Source of the DNA: Priestia megaterium NBRC 15308 = ATCC 14581
GTDB taxonomy: Bacteria; Bacillota; Bacilli; Bacillales; Bacillaceae_H
NCBI RefSeq assembly: GCF_000832985.1
Contig: NZ_CP009920.1
Location: 434,001 to 498,000 of the forward strand
Direction: 5' to 3'
DNA: 64,000 bases
Positions 50,189-58,926 of this stretch are shown here, one piece after another; position 1 is the first letter of the stretch; each line of letters starts with the position of its first letter. The notes under the pieces are model-generated. The model was not told where the DNA came from and made no database searches. It worked only from the letters and a program-made list of their open reading frames with translations. The position numbers were made by a program, and so were the translations under genes.

Positions 50189-51040
50189 TTACATTGATGT
50201 ATCTTGAGCTTGGTTTTGAACTGTAGAGATTTTGCTTCTATGATATGCTGCATTTATTTCTCCACCTATAACAAGAATTAAGCCTGTTAGGAAAAGCCAT
50301 AGCATAAGCACAATCACTCCCCCTAAACTCCCATATGTTGTTGAATAGCTGCCAAAGTTATTTACATAGAAAGAGAAAATAAGAGATGTTAATTGCCATA
50401 AGATAGTTGCCACAACTGCTCCCGGCCATACATGTGCAAAAGGGAATGTCTTGTTAGGAGCAAGATGATATAAGATAGAAAGAATACATATCATAATCCC
50501 AATTGCAACTATCCACCTAAGTATGTCTAAAATAATAGCCGTCCCTGGTGGGAAGGAAAGCCATTCTCTTAACATTTTTAAAAGAATACCTCCAAAAACA
50601 GGAAGAACAAGGGCTACTAAAAGCGTTAAGATTAGCCCAATTGTTAATACAATTGATAGTAATCTTACTTTTATAAACGAACGAGTTTCTTCCACATCAA
50701 ATGCTTGATTTATTGCTTTTATAAAAGCATTTATACCATTTGAGGCAGACCATATAGTTCCTAAGATTCCGAATGTTAGAATTCCACCACTGGGTTTACT
50801 AATAAATTGCACTACATTTTCTTTAAAAATAGTGGCAGTTTCCCCTGGCATTACACTTTGTAATATATGAATGGCTTCCTTCGTTTCAATAGATAAATAG
50901 GGAACAATGGATAAAAGTAAAATAAGCATGGGGAAAATTGATAACATATAATAATAGGCCTGTTCAGCTGCAAGTTCAGTTGCACGGTCTTCTTTCATTT
51001 CTAGTATGATTTTTTTACTAAAAGATATAACCTTATTCAT
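50189..51040 (-). CDS. YihY/UPF0761 family membrane protein (BrkB-like)
   Basis: The 283-residue protein has six membrane helices and the family marks AAEQAYYYMLSIFPMLILLL, TFGILGTIWSASNGINAFIK, LNQAFD-type motif NQAFDVEETR, WPGAVVATILWQLTSLIFSF and YGSLGGVIVLMLWLFLTGLI. Once called ribonuclease BN by mistake, the family is of unknown function in the cytoplasmic membrane; Bacillus members are often stress genes. GAGGGGTG precedes the ATG at 51040. It is divergent from an MscS channel gene. Confidence 0.88.
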   Translation of the reverse strand: MNKVISFSKKIILEMKEDRATELAAEQAYYYMLSIFPMLILLLSIVPYLSIETKEAIHILQSVMPGETATIFKENVVQFISKPSGGILTFGILGTIWSASNGINAFIKAINQAFDVEETRSFIKVRLLSIVLTIGLILTLLVALVLPVFGGILLKMLREWLSFPPGTAIILDILRWIVAIGIMICILSILYHLAPNKTFPFAHVWPGAVVATILWQLTSLIFSFYVNNFGSYSTTYGSLGGVIVLMLWLFLTGLILVIGGEINAAYHRSKISTVQNQAQDTSM

Positions 51041-51209
51041 TACACCCCTCAACTTTCTGAAGTATTATTTAAAATTCTTTTCCCATTATTTAAAATTTTC
51101 AATCTAAAAATTATATAATGCTTCAAAAAATCCACATTTAAATAAAGAAACCTTTTAAGAATAGGGTTTACAGGAATGGTCTTATATATCTTAAAAATAG
51201 GTGATCTTT

Positions 51210-52271
51210 ATGATTAATGACATATTAAAAAATTTATCAATACTCAATGTTTTTTGGTTCATTATTGATTTGAGTTTAATCCTTTTGGGAAATCGATTAC
51301 TTCATTGGACAGTTAACTTTGTTTCTAAAAAGAAGACATATCCATCAAAGAACTTTTTCAATTCTATTGTTTCTTTGTTAAATTGGATTACTATCTATGC
51401 TGTAATTTTTTTATTCTTATTCTCTTTTCCTAATAGAAAATGGATGTTCCGCCCCTTATATTCTCAAGGAGAAATAGATGTATCATTCTTTCTTATTTTA
51501 ATTGTAATTATGAGTATATTATTTGCTCATAAACTCATTAAATTATTGACTACGCATGTATTGAAGCCAGTTTATAAACACTACAATATTAATAACGGTT
51601 TAGGTTATACATTTAATAAAATTATTTATTATACATTGATGATTATAGCCTTAGGAATAAGTTTTAAGAGCGTCGGGATTGACCTAACCGGATTAGGGAC
51701 AATCTTTAGTGTGCTCGGTATTGGAATTGGTTTTGGAATGAGAAACATAGCTGGAAATTTTGTGTGTGGAATTATTATTTTATTTGAAAGACCAATTGAA
51801 GTAGGAGAAGTTATTCAACTTAATGAGGGGATTGGGAGGGTGGAAAATATCAGACTTAGATCTACAATTATTCGAACTGCTAAGGAAGGGACTTTAATTA
51901 TACCTAATCAATATTTTATTGAACACATTATTAAAAATCGAACTGGATCTGAAATGATAGCAGAAGTTACTGTAAGTGTAGAATATGGAGTTAGTACAGA
52001 GAAAGTTGATAAGGTTCTCCACGAAGCCGTATCAAAAGTTAAAGGAAAATCTGAAGGGATATTAAATGAACCAAATCCTACTATTCGATTTGTGAACTTT
52101 CGAAATAGAACTATGGATTTCTTAGTTGAGATTCCAGTAATAAATTTTGAGATTAAAGAACAAATAGAAAGCAAGCTAAGACACTCTATAGTTCAAAGTT
52201 TTACAGAAGAAGGAATTCATCTTGCGCCTTATGAATTTAGCCAAGTCCTTTTAAATAAACTTGAAAAGTAA
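51210..52271 (+). CDS. Small-conductance mechanosensitive channel (MscS family)
   Basis: This 353-residue protein has several N-terminal membrane helices, the pore-lining helix TGLGTIFSVLGIGIGFGMRN with the Gly/Ala-rich pattern, and the following beta domain FERPIEVGEVIQLNEGIGRV, NIRLRSTIIRTAKEGTLIIP (VEI-like core), ending in the C-terminal domain. It opens under membrane tension to release solutes during osmotic downshock. AGGTG precedes the ATG at 51210; the GTG at 51201 is within that site. A strong terminator follows. Confidence 0.88.
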   Translation: MINDILKNLSILNVFWFIIDLSLILLGNRLLHWTVNFVSKKKTYPSKNFFNSIVSLLNWITIYAVIFLFLFSFPNRKWMFRPLYSQGEIDVSFFLILIVIMSILFAHKLIKLLTTHVLKPVYKHYNINNGLGYTFNKIIYYTLMIIALGISFKSVGIDLTGLGTIFSVLGIGIGFGMRNIAGNFVCGIIILFERPIEVGEVIQLNEGIGRVENIRLRSTIIRTAKEGTLIIPNQYFIEHIIKNRTGSEMIAEVTVSVEYGVSTEKVDKVLHEAVSKVKGKSEGILNEPNPTIRFVNFRNRTMDFLVEIPVINFEIKEQIESKLRHSIVQSFTEEGIHLAPYEFSQVLLNKLEK

Positions 52272-52285
52272 TAGCCGAGAAATAA

Positions 52286-52321
52286 AAAGAAGACATTCTA
52301 AATTAGAATGTCTTCTTTTTA
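52286..52321. terminator. Terminator of the MscS gene
   Basis: AAAAAGAAGACATTCT/AGAATGTCTTCTTTTT, 16-bp stem with a 4-nt loop, T-rich on both strands. Confidence 0.85.
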
Positions 52322-52423
52322 TTATAGATGCACGAGCTACATCAAATCCATCAATCTGATATCCAATAAAAGGAGAGTGAACTTTTAAATAAATTCATTC
52401 TTTTAAATTTGAGAGTTTATTCA

Positions 52424-52726
52424 TTATTTACTTGTTCTTTGATTTACTATTGCTTTTTCAATAGTGTTATTCAATGCTTCTATAGTAGAAAAAATTCTTT
52501 TAATTCCACTTATACAATTTCTCTTTGCCTCTGAAGGGTTGTTTTGTAATATAAAAGATTTATTTGTAGTTACTTTTTTTATATCCTTTACAAGTTTATT
52601 TACTTTAGTCCTTGTTCCTTCATTTAACATAGATATAGCTGCTTCTCCAATTATAGTACCTATTGTTAAACCTTTTATAAAATCTCTATTTGCAAATTTT
52701 TCGGTCTTATATACCTGTTCTTTCAT
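52424..52726 (-). CDS. YtxH-like stress protein
   Basis: The 100-residue protein has a basic and charged N-terminus, one short hydrophobic segment (DFIKGLTIGTIIGEAAISML) and a helical, Lys-rich remainder (TRTKVNKLVKDIKKVTTNKS), like YtxH-type general stress proteins. GAGAGG lies about 9 nt before the ATG. It is single in its transcript. The family call is by pattern only. Confidence 0.6.
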   Translation of the reverse strand: MKEQVYKTEKFANRDFIKGLTIGTIIGEAAISMLNEGTRTKVNKLVKDIKKVTTNKSFILQNNPSEAKRNCISGIKRIFSTIEALNNTIEKAIVNQRTSK

Positions 52727-52958
52727 AAATCTGTTACCTCTCTTTATATAATAATTATTTGTATTTTTAAGCTGTTTGTTTCTTTCTCTTTTAATTGAAA
52801 GTATTTGCTTAAGTATCGCATAGAGGTTATTTATTAATATGTTGAGTTTTCATAAACGAATTTTACTATATTTTCTATATAAAAGCCTTCTTATTATAAG
52901 AATGCGAATAAAATGGCCTTGTTTTTTCTATCAATAAGGTTTTAATAATACGTTTAAT

Positions 52959-53912
52959 TTATTTTTTCCAGTTTAATAATCCATCATCTTCATCAAACTC
53001 GATTAAAACATCAGTTATTCCTTTTTCTGTTAAAATCTTTTTTTCTAATCGATCTTTTATATCATCCGCAACGGCGACTGTCAAGGTAGGCTCAATTTCA
53101 ATTTCTATTTCCACATGGAAATCTTCTCCTTCTTTAATAACATTTATCCCTTGTATATCTTTGACATCGGGATCCCTCATTACTAAAGAACCTATCTTGT
53201 CTTCCATTTTTTCATCAGCCTCTCCTATTGCTCCAGCAGCGTTATCTAGAAAAACCTTTCCAACCACAAAGAACATCATTAATCCAATTAAAATTGAGGC
53301 AATTCCTTCAGCTTGATGATAAGATGTGAAATTAGAAATTATTACTGCAATAATAGCTAATATCCCACCTCCTGTTGCTACTAAATCTTCCATAAAAACC
53401 AGCTTTGTTGCCGGTTTTGCATTTCTTAACCTTTTAAAGCTTTGGAATAATATGTTTATCCCTTTAACTTCAATGTCCTCATCATAAACAATCTCTTTCA
53501 TTGCTTTATATAGAACCGTTGCTTCAAGCATAACGGCGATGCCTAACACGCTAACATTTAAAATAAAACCCGAAGATTCCGTGGGATGTAGTATATGACG
53601 AAAACCTTCTCTTATGGTTTCAAATGACATAATTCCTACAATTAATACCGCACCAAGTAAAACTAAATTTACCAGCCTTCCAAAACCATTTGGAAACCGA
53701 GCTGTTGGTGTTTTTTTGCTAAGTGCTGAACCTATAAAAACAAAAAATTGATTGGCAGCATCCCCCAGACTATGCATTGTTTCTGCAAACATAGCAACAT
53801 TACCCGTTAGTATAAAAGTCGCCCCTTTAATGATTGCAATAATGGCATTAACTATCCCTGCTAACAGTGCAGACTTATTTCCTTTTTTTAATAATCGAAG
53901 CAATTCTCCCAT
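52959..53912 (-). CDS. Cation diffusion facilitator (CDF) family divalent metal exporter
   Basis: The 317-residue protein has six membrane helices and the CDF marks KGNKSALLAGIVNAIIAIIK, MFAETMHSLGDAANQFFVFI (metal-site His and Asp), plus MEDLVATGGGILAIIAVII and the cytoplasmic domain VMRDPDVKDIQGINVIKEG, DFHVEIEIEIEPTLTVAVAD. CDF proteins export Zn2+, Fe2+, Mn2+ or Cd2+ by proton exchange. The first site keeps only part of the usual HxxxD set. Metal choice is unknown. A good site precedes the ATG. Confidence 0.85.
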   Translation of the reverse strand: MGELLRLLKKGNKSALLAGIVNAIIAIIKGATFILTGNVAMFAETMHSLGDAANQFFVFIGSALSKKTPTARFPNGFGRLVNLVLLGAVLIVGIMSFETIREGFRHILHPTESSGFILNVSVLGIAVMLEATVLYKAMKEIVYDEDIEVKGINILFQSFKRLRNAKPATKLVFMEDLVATGGGILAIIAVIISNFTSYHQAEGIASILIGLMMFFVVGKVFLDNAAGAIGEADEKMEDKIGSLVMRDPDVKDIQGINVIKEGEDFHVEIEIEIEPTLTVAVADDIKDRLEKKILTEKGITDVLIEFDEDDGLLNWKK

Positions 53913-54299
53913 TTTCTCACGCTCTCTTTGGTTTCTTTATATTTAAGTTTTTTATCCTGCAATGAATAACTACTAAGTAAAATTCTTCATCTTTCAATTT
54001 CCTTTTTTCTGAATAGAATTGTTATAGATTAATATGCTTTTACATGAGGTGGCCTTATACAGAAGTACAATTTAATTAGTATTCGCACTCATTTTTATAT
54101 GTTACTTATTCTCTTATTTACACATGTTTAAACGATTAATTAACAATAACCATTTTCAAATCTAAATAAGCAAAAATGGTTATATAAATTTATCTTTTTA
54201 ACCAAGAAATAAGAATTCTACATAAAAAATTCCATGGTTAATTTGTTTTAGATATGGGTAAAAGTTAATTAAATATTTTAATAAGGGGGTGAATTAACA
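53913..54299. promoter_or_regulatory. Divergent intergenic region
   Basis: No gene. It holds the sigma-B-like promoter of the glsB-type gene near its right end. Confidence 0.45.
54237..54261 (+). promoter_or_regulatory. Putative sigma-B promoter of the GlsB/YeaQ-type gene
   Basis: GTTAAT-N13-GGGTAA lies 39 bp before the start; the -10 box is close to perfect, the -35 box weaker. Confidence 0.5.
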
Positions 54300-54578
54300 A
54301 TGGAAATTCTATGGATGCTAATTGTTGGCGGAATTATTGGTTGGCTTGCTAGTTTAATTACAGGACGAGATGTTCCTGGGGGGATTATTGGTAATATTAT
54401 TGCTGGCTTTATTGGCGCGTGGTTAGGCGGCCTTATCTTTGGAGATTGGGGTCCAGTCGTTGGTGGCTTTGCAATTATCCCTGCAATTATTGGATCAATT
54501 ATTTTGGTGTTAATTATAAGCTTTATTTTACGAAAAGTAGGAAAAAGAGGTAATCAGACCCACCATGATCATGCATAA
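54300..54578 (+). CDS. GlsB/YeaQ/YmgE family (transglycosylase-associated) stress membrane protein
   Basis: This 92-residue protein has three glycine-rich membrane helices with the family pattern MEILWMLIVGGIIGWLASLI, TGRDVPGGIIGNIIAGFIGA, WLGGLIFGDWGPVVGGFAII. Members are small stress-induced membrane proteins; no transglycosylase activity is known. GGGGGTG precedes the ATG and a sigma-B-like promoter lies just upstream. The His-rich tail (THHDHA) is unusual. Confidence 0.88.
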   Translation: MEILWMLIVGGIIGWLASLITGRDVPGGIIGNIIAGFIGAWLGGLIFGDWGPVVGGFAIIPAIIGSIILVLIISFILRKVGKRGNQTHHDHA

Positions 54579-55080
54579 AAGATAGAAAAGTTTCAAATAG
54601 GAGTGGCTAAAACTGAGAAAGAAAAACCAATTTATAATATCGGACTTTACCGAAGAAAATTATTTTGAACTAGATTCTTATCTTACTTATTTGTTTAAAC
54701 AAATTAATAATCATGCTGAAAATGTATCAGAAGCTTAATGATAGTTAAAGTGCTTTATAAAGAGAAAAATAAAAAGAGATTAAATGAGGGTATAAAATAA
54801 GCGACCTTATATTCTAAACTAAACGAATATATAAGGTCGCTTACTAACTATTATGGTTAATTTTTTAAAAAATTTCGATTGTTCTTCTCTACAGGCGACG
54901 ATTCGAAAATTATTTGCACCTTTTCAAAATACATATGCACCATTAAATGAACCGTCCAAATCACATACCTCTAATGAATCACCTATTAAAATGATGATGT
55001 CGAATCCTTGTCCTAGAACCAATTCTTTCTACAAAATTAATTTAATATGCTAAAACCAATTTCTGCAAGGGCTTGTTCCA
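54579..55080. other. 502-bp region without a supported gene
   Basis: At 54604-54738 (+) an open frame encodes about 44 residues (FIISDFTEENYFELDSYLTY) but lacks a standard start, so it may be a remnant. An inverted repeat AAGCGACCTTATAT/ATATAAGGTCGCTT occupies 54799-54842. Confidence 0.4.
54799..54842. repeat. Inverted repeat
   Basis: A 14-bp nearly perfect stem (AAGCGACCTTATAT) around a 16-nt loop. T-runs are weak on both strands. Confidence 0.5.
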
Positions 55081-55335
55081 ATGTGGCAAGAAGATCAAGT
55101 ATTAAAAAAAGCGATGGATGAATGGGAACGTGTAAGTCAGGATCCTGAAGTGCTATTAGCATATGAAGCTCGAAGAAAAGCGTTATTAGATGAAAAATCT
55201 GCATTAAAAAGAGCTGAAAGAAAAGGTATTATAAAGGTAGCTCTAGGGATGATTCAAAAAGGAATAGATGAAGAGACTATTATCGAACTAACAGGACTTA
55301 CAAAAGAAGAAATACAAGAACTTCGTCGACAATAA
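55081..55335 (+). pseudogene. C-terminal fragment of an Rpn/PDDEXK-family nuclease-transposase
   Basis: The 84 residues (KAMDEWERVSQDPEVLLAYE, ARRKALLDEKSALKRAERKG, IDEETIIELTGLTKEEIQEL) match the tail that follows the nuclease domain in Rpn (recombination-promoting nuclease) proteins. The catalytic N-terminal half is absent and the ATG has no ribosome site, so this is a truncated relic, though a small free-standing protein cannot be excluded. A terminator follows. Confidence 0.6.
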
Positions 55336-55347
55336 GTGAAAAGAAAT

Positions 55348-55382
55348 AAAAAGAGCATTGTTATTAATACAATGCTCTTTTT
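55348..55382. terminator. Bidirectional terminator
   Basis: AAAAAGAGCATTGT/ACAATGCTCTTTTT stem, 7-nt loop; lies between converging genes and overlaps the stop of the minus-strand one. Confidence 0.85.
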
Positions 55383-55857
55383 ATTTCTTTCCTGTTAATA
55401 ACTTGTTTTCTAGCTTTACTACCCATTTATAATACCCTAATGCAATAAGTAGAAGTACAGGATCAATGATAGCTGAATACCATAAATTCCACCAACCATA
55501 GTGGAAGTATCCCCAAGGTTCAGGGAGTAATGTAATCATTTCATAAAGCAAAATGGCTACCATCCAAAAGATAAAATAGCAACCCTTGTGAATGATTGAC
55601 ATTTTAAAAGGATACCAATTAAGAAATATCATATTAGCAGGTGGGAGTAATACAGTATGAGTAAGAACTCCCCTCCAATCTGCGTTTTCTGTAAAATACC
55701 AATAGGCATGATATTTGAGATCTATAAAGACATCAAACATATGTTGAAAAGCAATTGTAAACATCCAAATATGAAGAATTTGATTTGCTGTTAGTCTTTT
55801 ATTTGTTTTAAATGCAATAAAATTAAATACAATAATGGCAATAGCAAGTCCTATCAT
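55381..55857 (-). CDS. CBO0543-like membrane protein
   Basis: This 158-residue protein has about five membrane helices (IGLAIAIIVFNFIAFKTNKR; ILHIWMFTIAFQHMFDVFID; WMVAILLYEMITLLPEPWGY; LWYSAIIDPVLLLIALGYYK), and fits the same family as the protein at 24179. AAAGGA lies 7 nt before the ATG at 55857, so the longer frame from 55887 is rejected. No partner gene is adjacent and the function is unknown. Confidence 0.65.
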   Translation of the reverse strand: MIGLAIAIIVFNFIAFKTNKRLTANQILHIWMFTIAFQHMFDVFIDLKYHAYWYFTENADWRGVLTHTVLLPPANMIFLNWYPFKMSIIHKGCYFIFWMVAILLYEMITLLPEPWGYFHYGWWNLWYSAIIDPVLLLIALGYYKWVVKLENKLLTGKK

Positions 55858-55985
55858 GGTTTTTTCCTTTTTAATTAAATATACCATATAATTACATATA
55901 ATGAAATTAAAAACTATTAATGAATTTTATTACTTTAGGTCTTTCTATTCTAAAAACAATCTATGTAAAAATTAAATTACCTTTA

Positions 55986-56020
55986 ATCAGTAACAAAAAT
56001 TAGTCGTTTTTGTTACTGAT
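55986..56020. repeat. Perfect 14-bp inverted repeat
   Basis: ATCAGTAACAAAAA and its exact complement enclose 7 nt. It is more than 100 bp from the nearest start codon; it could be a terminator or operator. Confidence 0.5.
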
Positions 56021-56211
56021 AACTCAAAAGTACAAGGAAGCTCTGAAATCCTTAATCCCTTTATATTGATTTATCAAGGATATAATACATAATCTATGAT
56101 TAAGGCTGTCTAATGTAAATAATCTAAAAACGTATATCTTGACGGACTTTTATTGGTTCTTGTAATCCGTTTTATGAAACTAACTTTGTATATCATATAC
56201 AGCCTAAATAC

Positions 56212-56243
56212 AAAAAACAACTGGATCCGTTCAGTTGTTTTTT
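56212..56243 (+). terminator. Orphan plus-strand terminator
   Basis: CAACTG/CAGTTG stem, 8-nt loop, T6 tail, with no plus-strand gene before it. Confidence 0.55.
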
Positions 56244-56452
56244 CTGTTTCATGAATGATAATCAATGTTTGGCTGACGTTGCAGAACGTCTTAAGTAGTT
56301 TGCTCAAGAGAGTAAAAAATATGTATTTACATTTATGTTTTGAAACATACACAAAAAGGGAAAAGTAACTTAGTTTTATTCTAAATGAATGTTAAATAAG
56401 AAAAATGGTTAATATGGGGAACGACCTATATTAGTGAATCAGGAGGGAAGGT

Positions 56453-56599
56453 ATGTCAATTAATAAAGAAGTTTTATACCGGGGTAAACGATTTAAGATT
56501 ATTCATATTTATAGTTCTGGTTATTGTAAGCTTAGAAAAGTTAATGATCCTTTTAAAGTAGAACTAGCTTTATTGAATGATATCCTACTAACAGGATAA
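56453..56599 (+). CDS. Small hypothetical protein, 48 residues
   Basis: This short frame has an ideal AGGAGGGAAGGT site before its ATG. The product is MSINKEVLYRGKRFKIIHIY, then SSGYCKLRKVNDPFKVELAL, LNDILLTG: a basic first half rich in beta-type residues and a helical end, with one Cys and no membrane helix. I do not recognise it; an OB- or SH3-like mini-domain is possible. It precedes a shared terminator and faces the GsiB-like gene. Confidence 0.6.
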   Translation: MSINKEVLYRGKRFKIIHIYSSGYCKLRKVNDPFKVELALLNDILLTG

Positions 56600-56689
56600 T
56601 GATTACTGCACATTCTTATTTAACTGACCAAACCGACTTCATTTGATTTTGTTATTAATGAAACATATTAATCATTTTTCGATAAAAGT

Positions 56690-56730
56690 AGAAGCCAAAT
56701 TCCTTATATATAAAGAATTTGGCTTCTATT
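56690..56730. terminator. Bidirectional terminator
   Basis: AGAAGCCAAATTC/GAATTTGGCTTCT stem between converging genes. Confidence 0.75.
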
Positions 56731-56803
56731 AATGTTGATTATCCTAACTAAAAAAGTATATGGTATCGAGTGTAAAAACAGAAAAATTCAGTTTTACAAA
56801 CAA

Positions 56804-57073
56804 TTAGTCGTTATCACGTTTGTTAGTGGATTTTCCGCCTTTTTCACCGATTTCCTGATAAAATTCTTTATCCTGGTTTTTAGATGTAGCTTTTCCACCT
56901 TTTTCGCCAATCTCCTGATAAAATTCCTTATCATGATTTTTGGCTGTAGTTTCTCCGCCCTTTTCACCAATTTCTTGGTAAAATTCTTGGTCATGATTTT
57001 TAGATGTAGCTTTTCCACCCATTCTTCCAGCTTCTTCACGGCTCATTTTGTCATTATTTTTATTAGTTGTCAT
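56804..57073 (-). CDS. gsiB: GsiB-like general stress protein with KGG repeats
   Basis: The 89-residue hydrophilic protein has four tandem units with the KGG motif (SREEAGRMGGKATSKNHDQE; FYQEIGEKGGETTAKNHDKE; FYQEIGEKGGKATSKNQDKE; FYQEIGEKGGKSTNKRDND). GsiB of B. subtilis, a hydrophilin made from a strong sigma-B promoter under stress, has the same repeats. The DNA repeats of about 60 bp are nearly identical, so copy number may vary by slippage. AGGAGG precedes the ATG, and a sigma-B-like promoter lies at 57111-57136. Confidence 0.85.
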   Translation of the reverse strand: MTTNKNNDKMSREEAGRMGGKATSKNHDQEFYQEIGEKGGETTAKNHDKEFYQEIGEKGGKATSKNQDKEFYQEIGEKGGKSTNKRDND

Positions 57074-57110
57074 TTTACATTCCTCCTAATAATTTTTAAT
57101 ATGTTTTTTA

Positions 57111-57136
57111 TTTTCCACGTTTAAAAGGAGCTAAAC
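57111..57136 (-). promoter_or_regulatory. Putative sigma-B promoter of the gsiB-like gene
   Basis: On the minus strand GTTTAG-N14-GGAAAA, 38 bp before the start. Confidence 0.5.
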
Positions 57137-57377
57137 TATTTATTTTATTTTCCTAATAATTGAGAATCATGTCTCATTTTTTATTTTGTAACTCCCCTTT
57201 TTTAAAAATCTTACTTATATTTGCTGATATGCTTTCTTTTGATATGAGAGTGCCTATAAAGTACATTACGTTAAGTTATATAGGTTATACATATTTAAAA
57301 TACACACCCTAAATTTAACAAATAACCCAGTTATTTTTCTGAAAAATGATACAATTCTCTAGTGAGGAGGATTGTAT

Positions 57378-57827
57378 ATGAGTACCTATGTTAAAAATGA
57401 TTTTACAATTTCAAGTAACAAAAACTATTTAGATGTAGAGCTAATTTATAATTACCTTCATGATGAAGCTTACTGGTCTAAAGGAATACCTTTACGTTTA
57501 GTAGAAAAATCAATTCAACATTCAATCTGTTTTGGCGTGTTTGCGGGAGATCCTAAAAAGGAAAAATCTAAACAAGTTGGATTCGGAAGAATTATTACAG
57601 ATTCATCAACTTTCGCTTACCTTGCTGATGTATTTATACTTAATGAATTTAGAGGATTAGGTCTTGGCAAATTACTTGTTCAAACTATGATTAATTGTCC
57701 AAGTATTAGAGAGGTACGAAGGATTTTGTTAGCAACAAAAGATGCTCATGGATTATATAAACAATATGACTTTCAAGCTGTTAAAGATAAAAACTTGTTC
57801 ATGGAGATTACAGAAGGATATCTATAA
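57378..57827 (+). CDS. GNAT-family N-acetyltransferase
   Basis: The 149-residue protein has the GNAT core: GFGRIITDSSTFAYLADVFI, then the acetyl-CoA loop NEFRGLGLGKLLVQTMI (R-G-L-G-L-G), and the late strand LLATKDAHGLYKQYDF with the usual Tyr. It transfers an acetyl group to an amine of an unknown substrate. GAGGAGG lies 7-8 nt before the ATG at 57378; the frame starts two codons earlier at a TTG within range but less likely. A terminator follows. Confidence 0.87.
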   Translation: MSTYVKNDFTISSNKNYLDVELIYNYLHDEAYWSKGIPLRLVEKSIQHSICFGVFAGDPKKEKSKQVGFGRIITDSSTFAYLADVFILNEFRGLGLGKLLVQTMINCPSIREVRRILLATKDAHGLYKQYDFQAVKDKNLFMEITEGYL

Positions 57828-57866
57828 TAAGTTATCCTAAGGACCTTTCTTAATATTATGAGCGAC

Positions 57867-57899
57867 AAAGCCTGTAGAATAATAATTCTACAGGCTTTT
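57867..57899 (+). terminator. Terminator of the GNAT gene
   Basis: AAAGCCTGTAGAAT/ATTCTACAGGCTTTT perfect stem with a 4-nt loop and T-run. Confidence 0.88.
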
Positions 57900-57982
57900 A
57901 TATATATAAATACCGATAACTGTGATTATGTTAACTGATATACACTATACAAAATATTTAAACAGATCCAGACTCTTGAACT

Positions 57983-58378
57983 TTAATAATAAGGATATTC
58001 ATCCTTTTGCATGACAACAGAATCCCATATCCAATATATGATTCCTGCACCTGTTGCCCATATAACCATTCTGTCAGGTCGAAATATGGGTGTAGATATT
58101 CCTCCCTCAATTTTATAAGAAACATAAAGAAAAATAATTGCTACAACACAATATATTATTAAATAAAAAACATTAAACTTTTTTGGCCTTTTGTTTACAA
58201 GCAACTGTAAGGGTACGGCAATAATTAAATAAGGGATAGATGCAACGAAGGGAATAAAAAGAAAAGCAATAAGAGCTCTATAACTTGGCTCAATGATAAC
58301 CATAAATACAGCATAAGAAATACTAGAATAAATAACCGTCTTAAAGCTGTAATACAAAAGATCCATAGATTTCAACAA
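57983..58378 (-). CDS. UPF0715-like four-helix membrane protein
   Basis: This 131-residue protein has four membrane helices (FKTVIYSSISYAVFMVIIEP; ALIAFLFIPFVASIPYLIIA; FNVFYLIIYCVVAIIFLYVS; MVIWATGAGIIYWIWDSVVM), a layout like the UPF0715 Bacillus membrane proteins. The start is TTG, with AGAGGGCG 7-8 nt upstream. A perfect 12-bp palindrome lies 27 bp before it. Function is unknown. Confidence 0.6.
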   Translation of the reverse strand: MLKSMDLLYYSFKTVIYSSISYAVFMVIIEPSYRALIAFLFIPFVASIPYLIIAVPLQLLVNKRPKKFNVFYLIIYCVVAIIFLYVSYKIEGGISTPIFRPDRMVIWATGAGIIYWIWDSVVMQKDEYPYY

Positions 58379-58404
58379 TAAAGTACGCCCTCTTTTCTAT
58401 AGTC

Positions 58405-58416
58405 AAGTACGTACTT
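58405..58416. promoter_or_regulatory. 12-bp palindrome, possible operator
   Basis: AAGTACGTACTT lies just before the UPF0715-like gene start. The position fits an operator, but the regulator is unknown. Confidence 0.4.
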
Positions 58417-58564
58417 TTACTATAATGCACAAGTGAATAGGAAACAATTACCTAAAAACAATTCAGGTAATACGTTTTATGGTAATTAAAAGTATATATA
58501 CATAGTGATTTAAATCAATACTATTGATAAAATGGAAAAATAAAGGTAGTAGTGGAGGTTTAAT

Positions 58565-58885
58565 ATGTATATATGGAGTAATAGTGAGGGAGCTATAAGC
58601 CTTTTGTATTCAAGACCATTATTTATATTTTTCATTGTTGTATTGTTTGCTTTGTTCATCACAATTTTAATGCAAAATAAGAAGCAATTAGTTACTGGTT
58701 TGCATGTAATCACTATAGCAATCATTAGTTTATTTATTTCAGGCTTAATCCTTTTCTTAGAAGGGATAATTGTAGATGATCTTAATCTATCAGGAGATAC
58801 GATTTCAACTTATATGTTTTTAATAATAGTGGCCCTATGTCTCATTAACTCAGTAACGTATTCTTTTAAAAATAGAAAGCTTTGA
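58565..58885 (+). CDS. Small three-helix membrane protein
   Basis: I recognise no family for this 106-residue protein. Three membrane segments are seen (PLFIFFIVVLFALFITILMQ; VITIAIISLFISGLILFLEG; TYMFLIIVALCLINSVTYSF). GGAGG lies 7 nt before the ATG. It is divergent from the UPF0715-like gene. A hairpin with a T-run follows at about 58894-58926. Confidence 0.65.
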   Translation: MYIWSNSEGAISLLYSRPLFIFFIVVLFALFITILMQNKKQLVTGLHVITIAIISLFISGLILFLEGIIVDDLNLSGDTISTYMFLIIVALCLINSVTYSFKNRKL

Positions 58886-58893
58886 TAAAGGTT

Positions 58894-58926
58894 AAAAAGA
58901 GGTCTCTTTTAGAGAGCTTCTTTTTT
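58894..58926 (+). terminator. Terminator of the three-helix membrane gene
   Basis: AAAGAGGTCTCT/AGAGAGCTTCTTTT imperfect stem with a T6 tail. Confidence 0.6.

Larger units (their letters stand above)
55858..56452. other. 595-bp region with hairpins and no supported gene
   Basis: An ATCAGTAACAAAAA/TTTTTGTTACTGAT hairpin (14-bp stem, 7-nt loop) lies at 55986-56020, and a CAACTG/CAGTTG terminator with a T6 run lies at 56212-56243. What transcripts they end is unclear; a small RNA is possible. Confidence 0.4.

Noticed and set aside
54853-55053. 66-codon plus-strand frame
   Set aside because: No ribosome site, no recognisable family and it sits before the Rpn fragment.
56794-57124. 81- and 130-codon frames across the gsiB-like gene
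   Set aside because: They are shadows of the KGG repeats in other frames; the repeat structure makes them stay open by chance.
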